NCBI GenBank assembly: GCA_001600635.1
Contig: BCKL01000003.1
Location: forward strand, 881,923 to 945,922
Direction of reading: 5' to 3'
Source of the DNA: Leucosporidium creatinivorum
Taxonomy: Eukaryota; Basidiomycota; Microbotryomycetes; Leucosporidiales; Leucosporidiaceae
DNA: 64,000 bases
In this document: positions 1 to 10,271 of the stretch, one piece after another
How the letters are laid out: the number at the start of each line of letters is the position of its first letter
Numbering within the stretch: position 1 is the stretch's first letter
Program-made: the position numbers and the translations under genes
Notes under the pieces: model-generated
Told to the model about the DNA's origin: nothing
The model's input: the letters and a program-made list of their open reading frames with translations, nothing else
The model's database searches: none

Positions 1-405
1 GGTCAGCTCTCTACTCTCATACATCACCCCAAGGAACGTCCGCATACCCTGAGGTCGTCTGGGATCATTCTTGAACGCCTCGCGCTCGAAGGGGACTTGG
101 CGCAAGTCGAACTCCTTATGGCGCTCATTCTTGGGAGGGGGAAAGGTCCAGTCGGAGACTTTGACACCTTTGACCTTGGTCACGCCGTAATCTCCTGCTT
201 TGACGTAGCCTGGCAAGACGGAGGACGAGCTGATTCGGCGGGCAGGCGGGCGCGGAGCGTTGGGTTCCTCGTCGTCGCTAGGGAGGACGATGGGAGCTGT
301 AGGAGTGTAGTAGAAGATCAGCTCTACTGCTCGGAGCTGTCGCTGCTCATGCGGCTCAGCGCTCATCTGCCATGCGTTGCTCGTCAACTCACCTCGTCTC
401 GACAT
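1..405 (-). CDS. 5' end of an unrecognised protein-coding gene (cut by window edge)
   Basis: I read a first exon at 393-405 (M-S-R-R-G) followed by a GTGAGT donor, then an open stretch running off the left edge. The best-looking protein segment begins at about 209 and reads GYVKAGDYGVTKVKGVKV, continuing with a charged DLRQVPFEREAFKNDP stretch, which looks like real folded protein. With a single intron of 210-392 it is in frame with the first exon. A shorter intron ending at 297 gives an equally protein-like acidic stretch (APIVLPSDDEEPN) but then hits a stop, so the splice model is unresolved or there is an indel. I do not recognise the family and the 3' end is outside the window. Confidence 0.5.
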   Translation of the reverse strand, partial: MSRRGELTSNAWQMSAEPHEQRQLRAVELIFYYTPTAPIVLPSDDEEPNAPRPPARRISSSSVLPGYVKAGDYGVTKVKGVKVSDWTFPPPKNERHKEFDLRQVPFEREAFKNDPRRPQGMRTFLGVMYESRELT

Positions 406-792
406 GCTGGGAGAAGGATCGCGAAGCCGAATGAGAGAGGGTAGTAGAGGAAAAGCTTATGTGCAGTCGAGCAGCGCTGGTCGAAGATGAGAAGACGAGG
501 CGACGAGCGTGAACGTAGGAAGCAAACCAAGCTCGCCGGCGGCTCGTGCCCAAAGTCTCGAAGAGAAAGGGGGCGCAGCGAATCGTCTGTCGCAAAGCAC
601 AGGGATCAAGAACCGTACCTGCAGAGTGGGAGCCAATCCAACGTAGCAACGCTGAGAGCGATCCACTTGGTCACATCGCCGAGTTCGCTAAGCCCATCGC
701 CGAGCTCACTGAGACCGCCGTGGATCAGATGTAGCTGCTCAAGTCCATTGCCTAGTCGGATCTAACAGTCTCCCCACCCATCTCCCCGCTAT
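406..792. other. Intergenic, nothing recognised
   Basis: This 387-base gap lies between the 5' end of the left-edge gene and the 3' end of the acidic orphan gene. Short open frames on both strands (for example near 487-765) have no coherent composition or splice context. It presumably holds the promoter of the left-edge gene. Confidence 0.4.
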
Positions 793-1925
793 TCAATCAT
801 CCTCTTTCTTGACCAACTGCGAGAGAGCCACCTCGGTCGCATTCTCCTCCCTCCAATAAAGCTCTTCTCCCTCCTTATCCTCCTCATCCTCCTCCTCAGC
901 AAGCAAGTTGTGATCGTCATCCCCCTCCACAACCACATCCTCGTAGCCTCCGCCCCAACGCCTGATCAACACACGCCTCGGGTCCCCATCCTCATTCTCC
1001 TCTTCCTGCTCCTCTCCGTCACTGTCCTCCACAGCATTCTCGCCCGAGTAAGCCCTCATCGTTTCTTTCTCCGCAATGTGTACTATCTCAGCGTTCACGG
1101 AGGCGAGTTGGATGCTGGTGCGGAAGCTGCTGACCAGCGACTCGGGAAGGTCCCTACGGTGGAGGGGAAGTGTGGCGGGCTGCTCGGCGCGTTGGGCCGC
1201 AGAGGTGGTAAAGTCGAGAGGGGTGGGAGGGGTGTAGCTGAAAGGCTCGTCTTCTTGCTCCTGCTCGTCGGCGACCTCGTAGTCGTCGTCCATGTCGGCC
1301 GAGGCGCGAGTGACTCTGAGCGAAGCTGCGATTGTGGCTCGGTAGGGGGGATCGGCTGTAGATGTGCACACGGTCAGCTCTAGTTGCTGTCGTAATCCTA
1401 CTCCTAAGGCACGAGAACTCACACTCCAAGATTGTCTGCAGGCGCTCATACTCGGCCTTGCACTCCTCCTCCGAGAACCCTCCTCCGACCCCAAGGCTGA
1501 TGCTGCTCCAGTTGACCGCGCTCATATTCTCGGACCAATCAAGAAGCTTAGCGCGGCGTTTATCCTCCCACTCCCGTGTGAGCTCGGGCGAGGGGGAGGC
1601 GCGGGCTCCGTCAATCTCCATCGGCTGCTCGGGCGCGGGCATGTCGGCGTTTGAAAGGGCGAGTGGCTGCGTGGGCGCAGCTAGAGAAGATATAGGGTTA
1701 GTAGAACGTTCTCTGCGCCTGGTCAATAGTCTACAGCATCCACCTATAAGAGCGAGAAGAGAGCGAAGAGACTCGGAGCGCAGGCTCTGCAGCAGGGCGG
1801 GGGCATATGAGCGTTTGAGTCGATATCGGCGCTCGAGAAAGCTCACCTGGAGATTTGCAGCGGGATCCGAAGCGTCCAAGAGCCTTGGGCTGCTGCTGTA
1901 GATTGTCTGCGAGCGAGGAGAGCAA
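793..1925 (-). CDS. Acidic hypothetical protein, three exons
   Basis: Exons at 1847-1925, 1423-1680 and 793-1355 join in frame; both introns have GTGAG donors and CAG or TAG acceptors, and the second has a CTGAC branch site. The protein starts MLSSLADNLQQQPKALG. Its middle has a Trp-rich charged segment (REWEDKRRAKLLDWSENM, then an AVNWSSISLGVGGGF loop). The C-terminal half is very acidic, with Glu/Asp runs around an RRVLIRRWGGGYEDV stretch, and it ends KKEDD. Long acidic tails of this type occur in nuclear and chromatin-associated proteins, but I see no domain I can name and assign no function. The start is the first ATG that gives a clean donor after the Gln run. Confidence 0.6.
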
Positions 1926-3423
1926 GGTCAGCGCCGAAGTCGCTTGGTGAAGGCTGATCGTTGGTGGTGGAAGCGTGTCAAATTCGCTGGGAGCTCATCA
2001 TGCCTTTTAACAACCTTTCCCGACTCCTCCGACGACGTCTCTGAAGCTCCTCCACCCTCTTCGAAGCTCAGACGAGCTGCTCCTTCTGGGCAGCGCTCGC
2101 TCTGCTAGTCAGCTTCGAAGATGAGAGCACTACCGCGCAGGGCACCCTCAAGACGCTGAGCTCTCTCCCTTACGCCCGCTTTGAGTCCGACAGTTGCCGA
2201 CTCACGAGCTGTCCAGGCGGGCGAGCGGGCGCTGAGTGCTGGCTAGCGAGCGAGAGGTCCTCGAGAGGCGGCAAGTCGAAGAAGGAACCGAAGCGGCAGC
2301 TATTCCTGTATCCTGTTCCCAGCGAAGAGCGTCGACGGACAGAGTCGAGATCAATGTGAGAGGATCAGAGGTGGGGGTCGCTTTCGCGTCGAAGTCGAGC
2401 GGCGCCTCTTGACTTTGGCCGAATCTTGACCAGACTGTTCGACAGAGCAGCAAGGATCAGCTACAGCATCTAAAAGCCTCCCAATAACCTCTCACATCGC
2501 TCTGAGGCCCTACAGCTCTTCTCACCCAGCTACTGCTCTTCGCGCACCGACCTTCACCGCCCGCATTCGACTCACCTCCTTCAGCCTCGCCATACGCTCC
2601 GGCTGCTTATCTGGCTCATTTCCCGGACGAGAGCGGTAGATGAAGGCTCCTCCGCCACCTGGCGAGAAGGCCAAGAAGAGCGAGGAGGTGGGAGGCTGGA
2701 GAGTGGAGCTGTCGCGGGTCGATAGCTCGGCGGAGTCGGCCAGCTTGGAGCTTGGCGATGGATTCGTTCTTGATCGTAGTACAGATAGGAGGGTATTGGT
2801 GAGTGCTCGGCTCTTCCCGTCGAATGTAGAACGCGCTGACCTCGTGTCCAACTCGCAGACGGAAGCGCTGACACTCGGCCGAGCTACATAACCGTTCCGG
2901 CCTTCGAGCCGTCGCCGAGTCGCATCTTGGGGCGAGTACGTTCACGGCGTTTGATGATGGGCGAGGAGATGGCAAGAAGGAGGAAGGTGAGCCTTCTTCC
3001 GATTTAGAGTTAAAGCGCTTCGAGCCCGGCTGAGGCCATCTCAAGCCTTTATCTCGCACGCTCTTTCACGCTGACTTCTCTATTAGCTTTCACAGATCAT
3101 CTTACAGCTTCCCTCGCCTTGTCGGCGCACTCGACGGCCATCTGCCAGATTTCGAGCGCCAGCGCTGGGCCAGCCCCATTCGGCCCCAACTCCCATCGTC
3201 TCGTCGCTCTCAGGTTTGGAGGCTCCACATCATCGCAGGATGCTGTACCATGCACTGTAAAGAACTAGCATGGCAAGCCGCTGTCAACAACGGACCTCGG
3301 AGTCTCTCATGGGCTTGGCGAAGTGCTGCTCAGTCGGCCGCCGAGAGCAGCTCCGGATGATGTCTGGGAACAATAGACAGCTGTCCATTCATAGTAGGCA
3401 GTGAGCAGCGGCTGCTAAGCTCG
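1926..3423. other. 1.5 kb without a supportable gene
   Basis: Open frames of 80-150 codons exist here (for example 2616-3059 on the minus strand and 2640-2891 on the plus strand), but they overlap each other, lack family signatures and have the Ser/Arg/Pro-rich look of random frames in GC-rich DNA. Several GTGAG and CTGAC..CAG strings are present, so a fast-evolving spliced gene or a noncoding RNA cannot be excluded. Confidence 0.4.
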
Positions 3424-3640
3424 GAAGAGTACGTGGAGGTGTTCTGGGAGTGTTTTGGGGGTGTCCTGGCCGTCTGGCGAGCCCTTCGTCTCGAAATCGG
3501 CGCTCACCGTTCGCTTTCTCCCTCCTTCTTTCCTCCGCTTCTGCAGCTTTGGCAAGTTCGAGGTACGTACACATGCATCTCAGCCGCTTGACCTGCACGT
3601 ACTGACCTCGCCATTCTGCAGGTCATCGTCAAGAGGTAGA
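3424..3640 (+). repeat. Left arm of 217-base inverted repeat
   Basis: This stretch is nearly identical, in reverse complement, to 5396-5612 (only a handful of substitutions by eye). It contains splice-like signals: a CTGAC-like branch and CTGCAG acceptor, a short exon-like piece, a GTACGT donor and a second CTGACC..CTGCAG acceptor. It therefore looks like a piece of an intron-containing gene rather than a transposon terminus. No target-site duplication is visible outside the two arms. Confidence 0.85.
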
Positions 3641-4009
3641 CGCTTCGACGCCGCTCTTCTTCCTCCCTCCGCTTCGGCGGCCACCAACAGACACTCCACT
3701 CTCTCCTTACTCCAACGATTTAGACCCCGTCTCTTCCCTACCATCACTCCCCTCTTGTTCAGATTCACGATACTTGATAAGCTTCTCTCTCTCTTGCAAC
3801 TCATTCTTTCAGGCAGCTTGCAGAGGTCACCGAGCACTTGCGAATTGGCGACCTCGGCTTTCCCGGTACAGCGGATTGACTCCACAGCTCCAGCAGAGAT
3901 ACTGATGCATGCGCGTGGTGCCGGATGAGCACGCTCAATCTTGTAGCTTGTCAAGAGCCTACGCAGGGCCACTTCGAAGCGGGTATGCTCAGTGCCGCCC
4001 GCCTTCCCC

Positions 4010-5385
4010 TCAGGCTGGCGTTGAAGCAGGGCTTCTCTCCCAGCGACACAGCGCGGTTTCCGATGTGTGTCTCCTCCCCGTAGTCGAAGGTGGCTGCAAA
4101 GCGCGCGAGCGAGGTGAGCAAGCGGCTCGACGATGAACGCCGAAAGAGCGAAAGACGATCGAAGCAGCAAGGAGAAGCTCACCGGAGTGGACAGTAGAGG
4201 AATCGGCCCAGATGTCCACGTCGTTCTTGTTCCACTTGACTTGTTCCACTTGAAGCGTACTCGGAGGTCGTGGTTCACTGCTCGGCGAGGAGGTCAGCGG
4301 AACAGCGGAGAAGTGGCTTCGACCCTGTGCACTCGAGGAAGCGTACAGGTGTAGAGTTTGAAGAGATAGTCAAGGATATGATCGCTCTCGTCTTTGGAAA
4401 GACCGTTGATTGACTTGGTGAAGCTGCAGGCGGGGGAACGCCGAGCGCCGAGGTCAGCTCTTTCGCCTCCGCTGCGCGTCGAAGAAAGTCGAACATACCC
4501 AGGGTTGACAAAGAGTCCCTTCCACCCAGTGACAGGGTTAGTGCGAATGACGGGATGGACAGCAGTGAGGTCGGCGCCGTCGTTAGCGGGATGTCCTCGA
4601 ATTCCCGTGAAGGCCTTCTCTCCGATCGACTCGGCGTACTTGTGGAGCTTGTTAGCCTCGTGTGTAGCCGTGAGACCTTCGAGGAAGGTGGCGAAGGCGG
4701 GAGTGAGACGATCGTAGGCTCTGGAGCAGCGGTATAAGTAGGCATGTCAGCTTTCGGCCGGCGCTGACGAGAGGAGAGGAGCGGACTCACTCGTAAGCCG
4801 AGCCCCAGAGGGTATCTCCTCCAGTAGAAGGCAGCTCGTGGACCCTCAGAATAGCAAAATCAGAACGAACAGGCTCGAAAGTGATGCTGAGGGTCAAGGT
4901 GATCGCCGAGGTCAGCCTTTCATCACTTGCCTACAGCGGACTTCGAGCGAAACTCACTCCGAGTGAAAATCCTTTGCTGCAAGACGACTCTGAGCGTTGC
5001 GGAGCTGCTTAGAACTGCCACCTCGCTGCGAGCTGATGATGGAAATGTCGGGCGGGAGCTCGGTGCCGGTGCTGAGAGGGTGACGGTGAAGTCCAGAGGC
5101 CTCGGGACGACCAGAGAGGACTCCGAACTTGTTTCCAAGCTGAAGGGAGGATCACAGAAGATGCAACGCGAAAGCGGCAGCGGCAGCGGGATCGAGAGGA
5201 GGGGAGGAGAACCGAGGAGGGAAAAGGTCAGCTCGCTCTCCGGCCAGTAAGCAAGGTGCTAACTCACCTCCTTCTACTCGTCGATAGCAAGCTCTTGGAT
5301 TTTGAAGAAGACGACACCCCGCTGGCTGACAATGACGGCGAGCTCGCGAATGAGCTCGTCGGCGTAGGGAGCGCGAAGGAAGCGG
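4010..5385 (-). pseudogene. Truncated duplicate of TauD-like dioxygenase gene
   Basis: This is a close copy (about 95% by eye) of exons 1(end)-7(start) of the dioxygenase gene at 57904-59491, in the same orientation. The first ~65 codons are missing and are replaced at 5386 by the inverted-repeat sequence. A CAG codon in the DEQKE segment near 5274 has become TAG. A 14-base tandem duplication near 4230 shifts the frame just after VRFKWNK. The match ends near 4010, so the last ~15 codons are also lost. It keeps the HSD iron-ligand segment and introns at the same positions. One intron (4281-4346) has a canonical GTACGC donor where the full-length copy has GCACGT. This is a host-gene pseudogene, not an active enzyme. 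Confidence 0.85.
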
Positions 5386-5395
5386 GCGGCGTCAA

Positions 5396-5612
5396 TCTAC
5401 CTCTTGACGATAACCTGCAGAATGGCGAGGTCAGTACGTGCAGGTCAAGCGGCTGAGATGCATGTGTACGTACCTCGAACTTTCCAAAGCTGCAGAAGCG
5501 GAGGAAAGAAGGAGGGAGAAAGCGAACGGTCAGCGCCGATTTCGAGACGAAGGGCTCGCCAGACGGCCAGGACACCCCCAAAACACTCCCAGAACACCTC
5601 CACGTACTCTTC
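5396..5612 (-). repeat. Right arm of 217-base inverted repeat
   Basis: Reverse complement of 3424-3640. Its inner edge abuts the truncated dioxygenase copy about ten bases away, so the pseudogene is enclosed in a 2.2 kb stem-loop-like structure. If the whole unit were transcribed, the RNA ends could pair over about 217 bases. Which arm is the original is unknown. Confidence 0.85.
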
Positions 5613-7132
5613 ACTTGACATTGCCCATCGGCAGAGAGCCTACCATGGCCAGTCAGAGACGCAAACGAGAAGGACAGCTCGGCGAGCAGAGCAACGGCAC
5701 CGGCGGCCCTTGACGCCTCAGGCAGCTGAATTTGGGCTAGTAGTCGATTGCCGGAACGAGGACAATCACTCGCGCACTAAGCGAGACCCTGTGGTAGACG
5801 AAACGCGAGAGCGAGGCGGTCCGAGCTCAGCTGCAGCTCGAAAGTCAAGATGAGCTCGTTTCGGCCTCTCGCTGCTTTCTCTCCTGCCACATCCTTCTGG
5901 AGTGGTCGTTGCGTGTAGCATCCACAAGCATGGTGCTCTCGCTCGCGTGAGTGCAGGCCTCTGTAAAAGGCTCTGCCACTGGATCAAGGCCCGACTCTTC
6001 CTCGCGTGAAGTGCTCGTCGACCTCCAACCTCTCTCAGCGAAGGATCGCAGAAGCAGTTGCTCCCGCTCTTGCAGCGCTGGGGAGTAGTCTCACTCACAA
6101 TCCTGGGACGACCGCTTAAGCCTCCCAACAGCTCTCGCACCCTGCTTCCTTGAGGAGCAAGCTCGAACTGAGATTGAGCGCCCGAGGAGCTCGCTGCCAT
6201 CTGCTCCTCCTTAGCGATGGGAAGACCGCTATAGCCTTCCCAATCAACCCTAGTCCATCTCAGTGGTGAAGCTCTACAGGCTGCTGCTCGCCCAGTACGC
6301 CTTCGCAACGAGGAGCCGCGAGCAAAGTGCTCCTCAAGCGTCGACGGGAGGCGCGCTAAAAGTCCTCCCTCTCGTGCAGCTCTCGAGCTCTACTACTCGA
6401 CGGTGCTCTCAAGGTACAACAGGTGAGCTGACTACTCTCGAAGGAGCTCCTGGACATGGTTGATGGGCAGGGAGGGGAACAGGCGAGCAAAGCCGAGTCG
6501 AATCGCTGCGCTTGCGCGCAGGGCAGCATGCTATAGGAAGGTGCAAGGAGGCAGAATGGATCAGAAGAGCGATTCAGTGCTTTGGCACTGTATACACGGC
6601 CGCTTCCGCTCTGAAGGAGCTGGGACGGGAAGGCTTGCTCGATGCGACGGAGGGGAGGGGCGTGCAGTTCAGTAGGGCGGACTGTGGGGTCGAGTCGAGG
6701 CCCAACGAGGGATAAGTCATAAGCTGAAAGAATCGAGCGACGGTAGCAGGGAATCTCTCCGGGTGCAGACGCAGGAAGCGAGCCGAGAGCAACGCCGAGC
6801 TCTTCGCTGGCAAGCTGAGAAGAGGGAGGGCAACAGTGTTCCTGTGCACGGAGCTGCAGCGTTCTGAAGTGAGCAACTGTACTCCTCTCAGATGGCGCGC
6901 AAGGGACCTCGAAGCATCCAAGAGGCAAGCAGTGCTGCTTGCGCCGAGCTCAACGCCGAGGGTGGACGTAGCGCGCTTCGCGCGTCGGAGGAAGGAGGAG
7001 GCTCGCTCGCTCACATCGGAATCGCAGTTGAAACAGCATGATAGAGCTGCGGTATAAGTTACTGCACAATACTACCTCCCTCAACTGCACAACCTCCCCT
7101 GCCCTCGGGCCACCCCATCGCTCCTCGCCCGC
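5613..7132. other. 1.5 kb without a supportable gene
   Basis: The longest open frame is 190 codons on the minus strand (6356-6928). It has no domain signature, an atypical Cys/Ser/Leu composition, and shares its span with open frames on the other strand. I treat it as chance. Nothing resembling a tRNA, rRNA or transposon end was seen. Confidence 0.4.
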
Positions 7133-8390
7133 CTAGCCCATATCCTCATCCTCCTCGTCCGAGTCGTCAACTATGAACGTGAAGCGAACCCCCTAGCTCT
7201 AGACGCCTCCTCCAATGCCACCCTCAACTCCTCTGGCCATCGCTCGCCCGCATCCCGAATCTCGAGCTCCTCCAGCTGCCTCAAGTCGACCGCCGAGTCC
7301 CGCATCATCTCCAGCACACGACTCGGTCGACCAAAACAATGCGAGCTGAAGGCGCAGATCTCGATCCGGCGTAGTCGAGGAGGAAGACGACCGAGGAAGG
7401 AGGAGGTGAGATCGATCGAGGAGTCGACGAGAGTCTCGAGCTTGAGGAGGGAGGGCAGGGCGAGGTTGAGGACTGGCGTGGGGTTGCTGGCCAGGTAATT
7501 TTCGTAGTCGGTCTCCAGCTCTCGAATAGCGGGTTGCAGACGTAGCGGAGATGCTGGAGGTTCGGCGCCTTCGCGAGAGCGTCCGCCGCTTCACGAGCCG
7601 GTCGAAGGTGTTCGAAGTAGAGGTAGAGCGTAGTGAGGGTTGCTGAGAGGAGAGGATAGGTGAGAGATGCTGGAAGATTGGAGTTGAAGCACAGGTGGGT
7701 GAGAGCGAGCGAGGTGAAGGGGGCGAAAGTCGGATTGGGCTGGAGGCCGGGCGAGACGGCAGATGTATTGACATCGACGTCAAGGCGCTTGAGATGAGGG
7801 AACATGAGGGGGGCGTCGGGAGGGTGGAGGAGGTCTCCCCATCGTGGGCCGCTCCGAGCGATGAGGACGAGACTATGAAGGCGGCGTTTTGAGAGAGCGA
7901 AGAAGCTCAAGAGGGTTGGTCGAGCCGAGAGGTCGAGAGGGCGCAGTAGGAGGTGGTCGAGATGGGGGAGATGATGCAGAGTTGATGCCAGCGCGAGGGA
8001 AGCAGCCGCCCAACCTTCGCTACCCTCCTCGTCTGGCCGCCCGCATCCTTCCTCCTCTTCCTCCTCGTCTGGTAGGCCGATCGCTAGCCAGCGCACCCTC
8101 GCGGCCAGCTCAGGTCGCGCATGGATAGTCGCAAGGAAACGCCTTGCCATCGTACCTCCGTGCAGCGAGACCGACTGGTACAGCACCGCGATGGCGGCCT
8201 CCTCCCATCCTCGACAAACGAGTGCGAAGGGCGCGACGAGCTCGTTTGAGTCCCAGCCAACGAGCTGACCTCCATGGCAGTACTCGCCGCGTTCTTCCAG
8301 CGCCAGCTGCTTGACCAACAAGAGGATGTGTAGGAGGAGGTCGAAGGGGAGCTTGGATGCGAGCGACGAAGGCGAAGTCGGCGGGAGCAT
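7133..8390 (-). pseudogene. Broken F-box-like / LRR-like gene, left duplicate
   Basis: The N-terminal 310 codons read well from 8390: LPFDLLLHILLLVKQLALEE, then the block GEYCHGGQLVGWDSNE and FALVCRGWEEAAIAVLYQSV, typical of F-box-like proteins followed by degenerate leucine-rich repeats. The paralogue at 49992-51296 shows what the frame should be. Around 7530 one base is missing after NPLFE, and the rest of the match (ELETDYENY... to RVALEEASRARG) continues in another frame. A second shift follows near 7185, and the last Trp codon is TAG at 7133. Three lesions against an intact paralogue argue for a pseudogene. F-box proteins of this type would recruit substrates to SCF ubiquitin ligases. 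Confidence 0.75.
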
Positions 8391-9566
8391 GGGGGAGAGC
8401 GAGGCCTCCTGCAGGTCGTCAGGGGAAGCCAGGGGTCTGGTGTGCAACAGGAGGTCAACACCAACACCTCGAAGAGGCTGAGCGAGAGCAGGCTAGCGAC
8501 TCACCGGAAGCGAAGCTCCAGGTGGGAGGTTGTGGGGAGAAAGGCTGCGAAAGCGCGACGGCAGCGTCCGCGGGCGCTCGAGCAGGGGTAAAGAGGGCTG
8601 TTAAGGACTGACCTGTACCGTCAAGGACGGAAGCGAGGCATTGGGGAGGGTTCAAGAAGTAAAGAGGACGGCGGAGCAATCAAATCCTAGGCTCCTCGCT
8701 GTTCGCCGGAGCAGGGAATATTGACCTGTGAAGCGCGATCATGGTCAGCCTCTTGACTCTTGATAACACACACACCATACACTACCTTTTCCTAGTCAGA
8801 GAGGGAAGCAGGAAGCAGCCGCACCTGCTCGCGGACCAGGGGAGGTGGGTACGCAAGTCCTGCGCGGCGCCGATGAGCTCGCAGGAGCAGCACGATCTGG
8901 TACCGTTACACCAGGTACTCCCTCTGTCGAGATGGCGAGCTGTAGTCGATGGAGCGGGCGGGAAGCGCGGCGAGGATGAGGCTCGAAGGGCCGGAGTAGC
9001 GCTCGAGGAGGACGAGCTGTAGGCGAGGATTGGGCGGGCGAGGCTGGGAGCTGTCTATAGGCTTTGGGAGGGTGTCGGTGCTGGTCGACTTGGTGGGAGA
9101 GGTTGATGAAGGAGGAAGAAGGCTGAAGGAGACCGATGAGAATCTGCAGTGAGTTACGAGGGGTCGAAGCGAAAGGATGATGAAACCTCACCGCTTCACG
9201 TGCAGATCTATCGAACTCTTCCCATTGCACGAGCCTCGCTCCCCAACCCGACGAGCAGCTCTCGAGCGATGAGACTCCTCCCCGAGCTGTCGCCTCCCTT
9301 CGAGCTCCGCTGCTGTCGGCTAAAGGCTGTCGGAGCGCCTGAACGGCTCAGCAAGCTCTGCCTGAGCTGCCTGCAAACGAGGGGCTGGAGAGCCGAGAGC
9401 CGGGTTGAAGAGTTGGGCTGCAGCCGAGCAGGCGCGGCGGAGGATGCAGTGAGCTAGGTCGGCGATGGGGGGGGGTCGGGTCGGCCTCTGGACAGCTGAG
9501 CGAGCTGAGGAAGCGCGGGAAGAGGCCGCCGGTCAGTCGAGAAGATCGGTGCTGTAGCGAGGTAGC
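8391..9566. other. Diverged inner part of the left duplicated arm
   Basis: This lies upstream of the broken F-box copy. It is only patchily alignable to the corresponding stretch of the right arm (49121-49991), for example a shared block with GTAACTCACTGCAGAT. Multiple CTGAC..CAG and GTGAG strings occur, so spliced untranslated exons are possible. No convincing reading frame was found. Confidence 0.4.
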
Positions 9567-10250
9567 CTATAGAGCAGGAGGGACCTGCGAGGAAGGGTGC
9601 AGCGTCGCGGTTAGCCCTGCGCCGAGCTCATGCCGGGTTGCTGCTTCTCCCTCATCCAGCGCCCAGCCGACCCTCATTTCGGTCGTTGATCTCCCCAGAC
9701 CTGCTGCACCAACCACCCTGCATCCCTCAGCCGAGCTGACTCTCGACCAGAGATGAGTCGCCGCAACTCGCGCCTCTTCGCCGACGACCGCTCGCCCATC
9801 CCGTAGCAGCTCCTCCCCCGACCAAACCACCATCCACTCGGCGAAGCCTCTGCGCTCGCTTGATCAATGTCCTATCTGGTATTCTGGAGCTCATCTCGGT
9901 CACTCCCGAGCAGAACGAGGCCCCCGTCTAAGGCCGCCCATCGACTGCTCCATCTCTTCCCTTCCTACCATTCCCTGCTCGCCAACAACTTCATTCGACT
10001 CACCTTCCCCCTGCTCGTGCTCCTTCGGCCTTGGCCGGATGGTGGCAAGCCTGCTGCTCCTCAGGACGGGTTCGTCCAGACGCCTTCGCAGCCTCGAGGT
10101 TTGCCCGCCGAGATGGAGCTGTGGAGGGAAGAGCCGGTCAGTGCAAAGCACCGGTGGCTGGCTGGACACCGGAATGACTTGCCTTGACGTCAGCGAGGGC
10201 GTAGTGAGCTGCAGAAGATGGCAGAGGCTTGACGACGAAGAGTTCGGCAG
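9567..10250 (-). pseudogene. Exon fragments of an uncharacterised spliced gene (left arm)
   Basis: Between 10250 and 9950 a frame reads AELFVVKPLPSSAAHYALAD, crosses an intron at 10119-10182, and continues LHLGGQTSRLRRRLDEP to EHEQGE at a GTGAGT donor. The intron has a GC donor in perfect AG|GCAAGT context and is 64 bases long, the same as in the right copy (48193-48256). Further downstream (9833-9567) a frame with MVVWSGEELLRDGR and VAATHLWS is also recognisable in both arms, but the join is interrupted by a stop in this copy. Conserved splice sites and frame pieces suggest a former protein-coding gene. I cannot name it, and its relation to the orphan gene just upstream is unclear. Confidence 0.4.
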
Positions 10251-10271
10251 GGGCGCTCGGCTGCTGCACTC

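Noticed and set aside
2616-3059. 147-codon minus-strand open frame
   Set aside because: No recognisable motif, and neighbouring frames are equally open. Kept as unannotated intergenic sequence.
3424-5612. Inverted repeats as ends of a DNA transposon
   Set aside because: The arms carry exon/intron-like signals, no transposase lies between them, and no target-site duplication flanks them.
6356-6928. 190-codon minus-strand open frame
   Set aside because: No domain, odd Cys/Ser-rich composition, overlapping open frames on the other strand and no splice context; a chance frame in GC-rich DNA.
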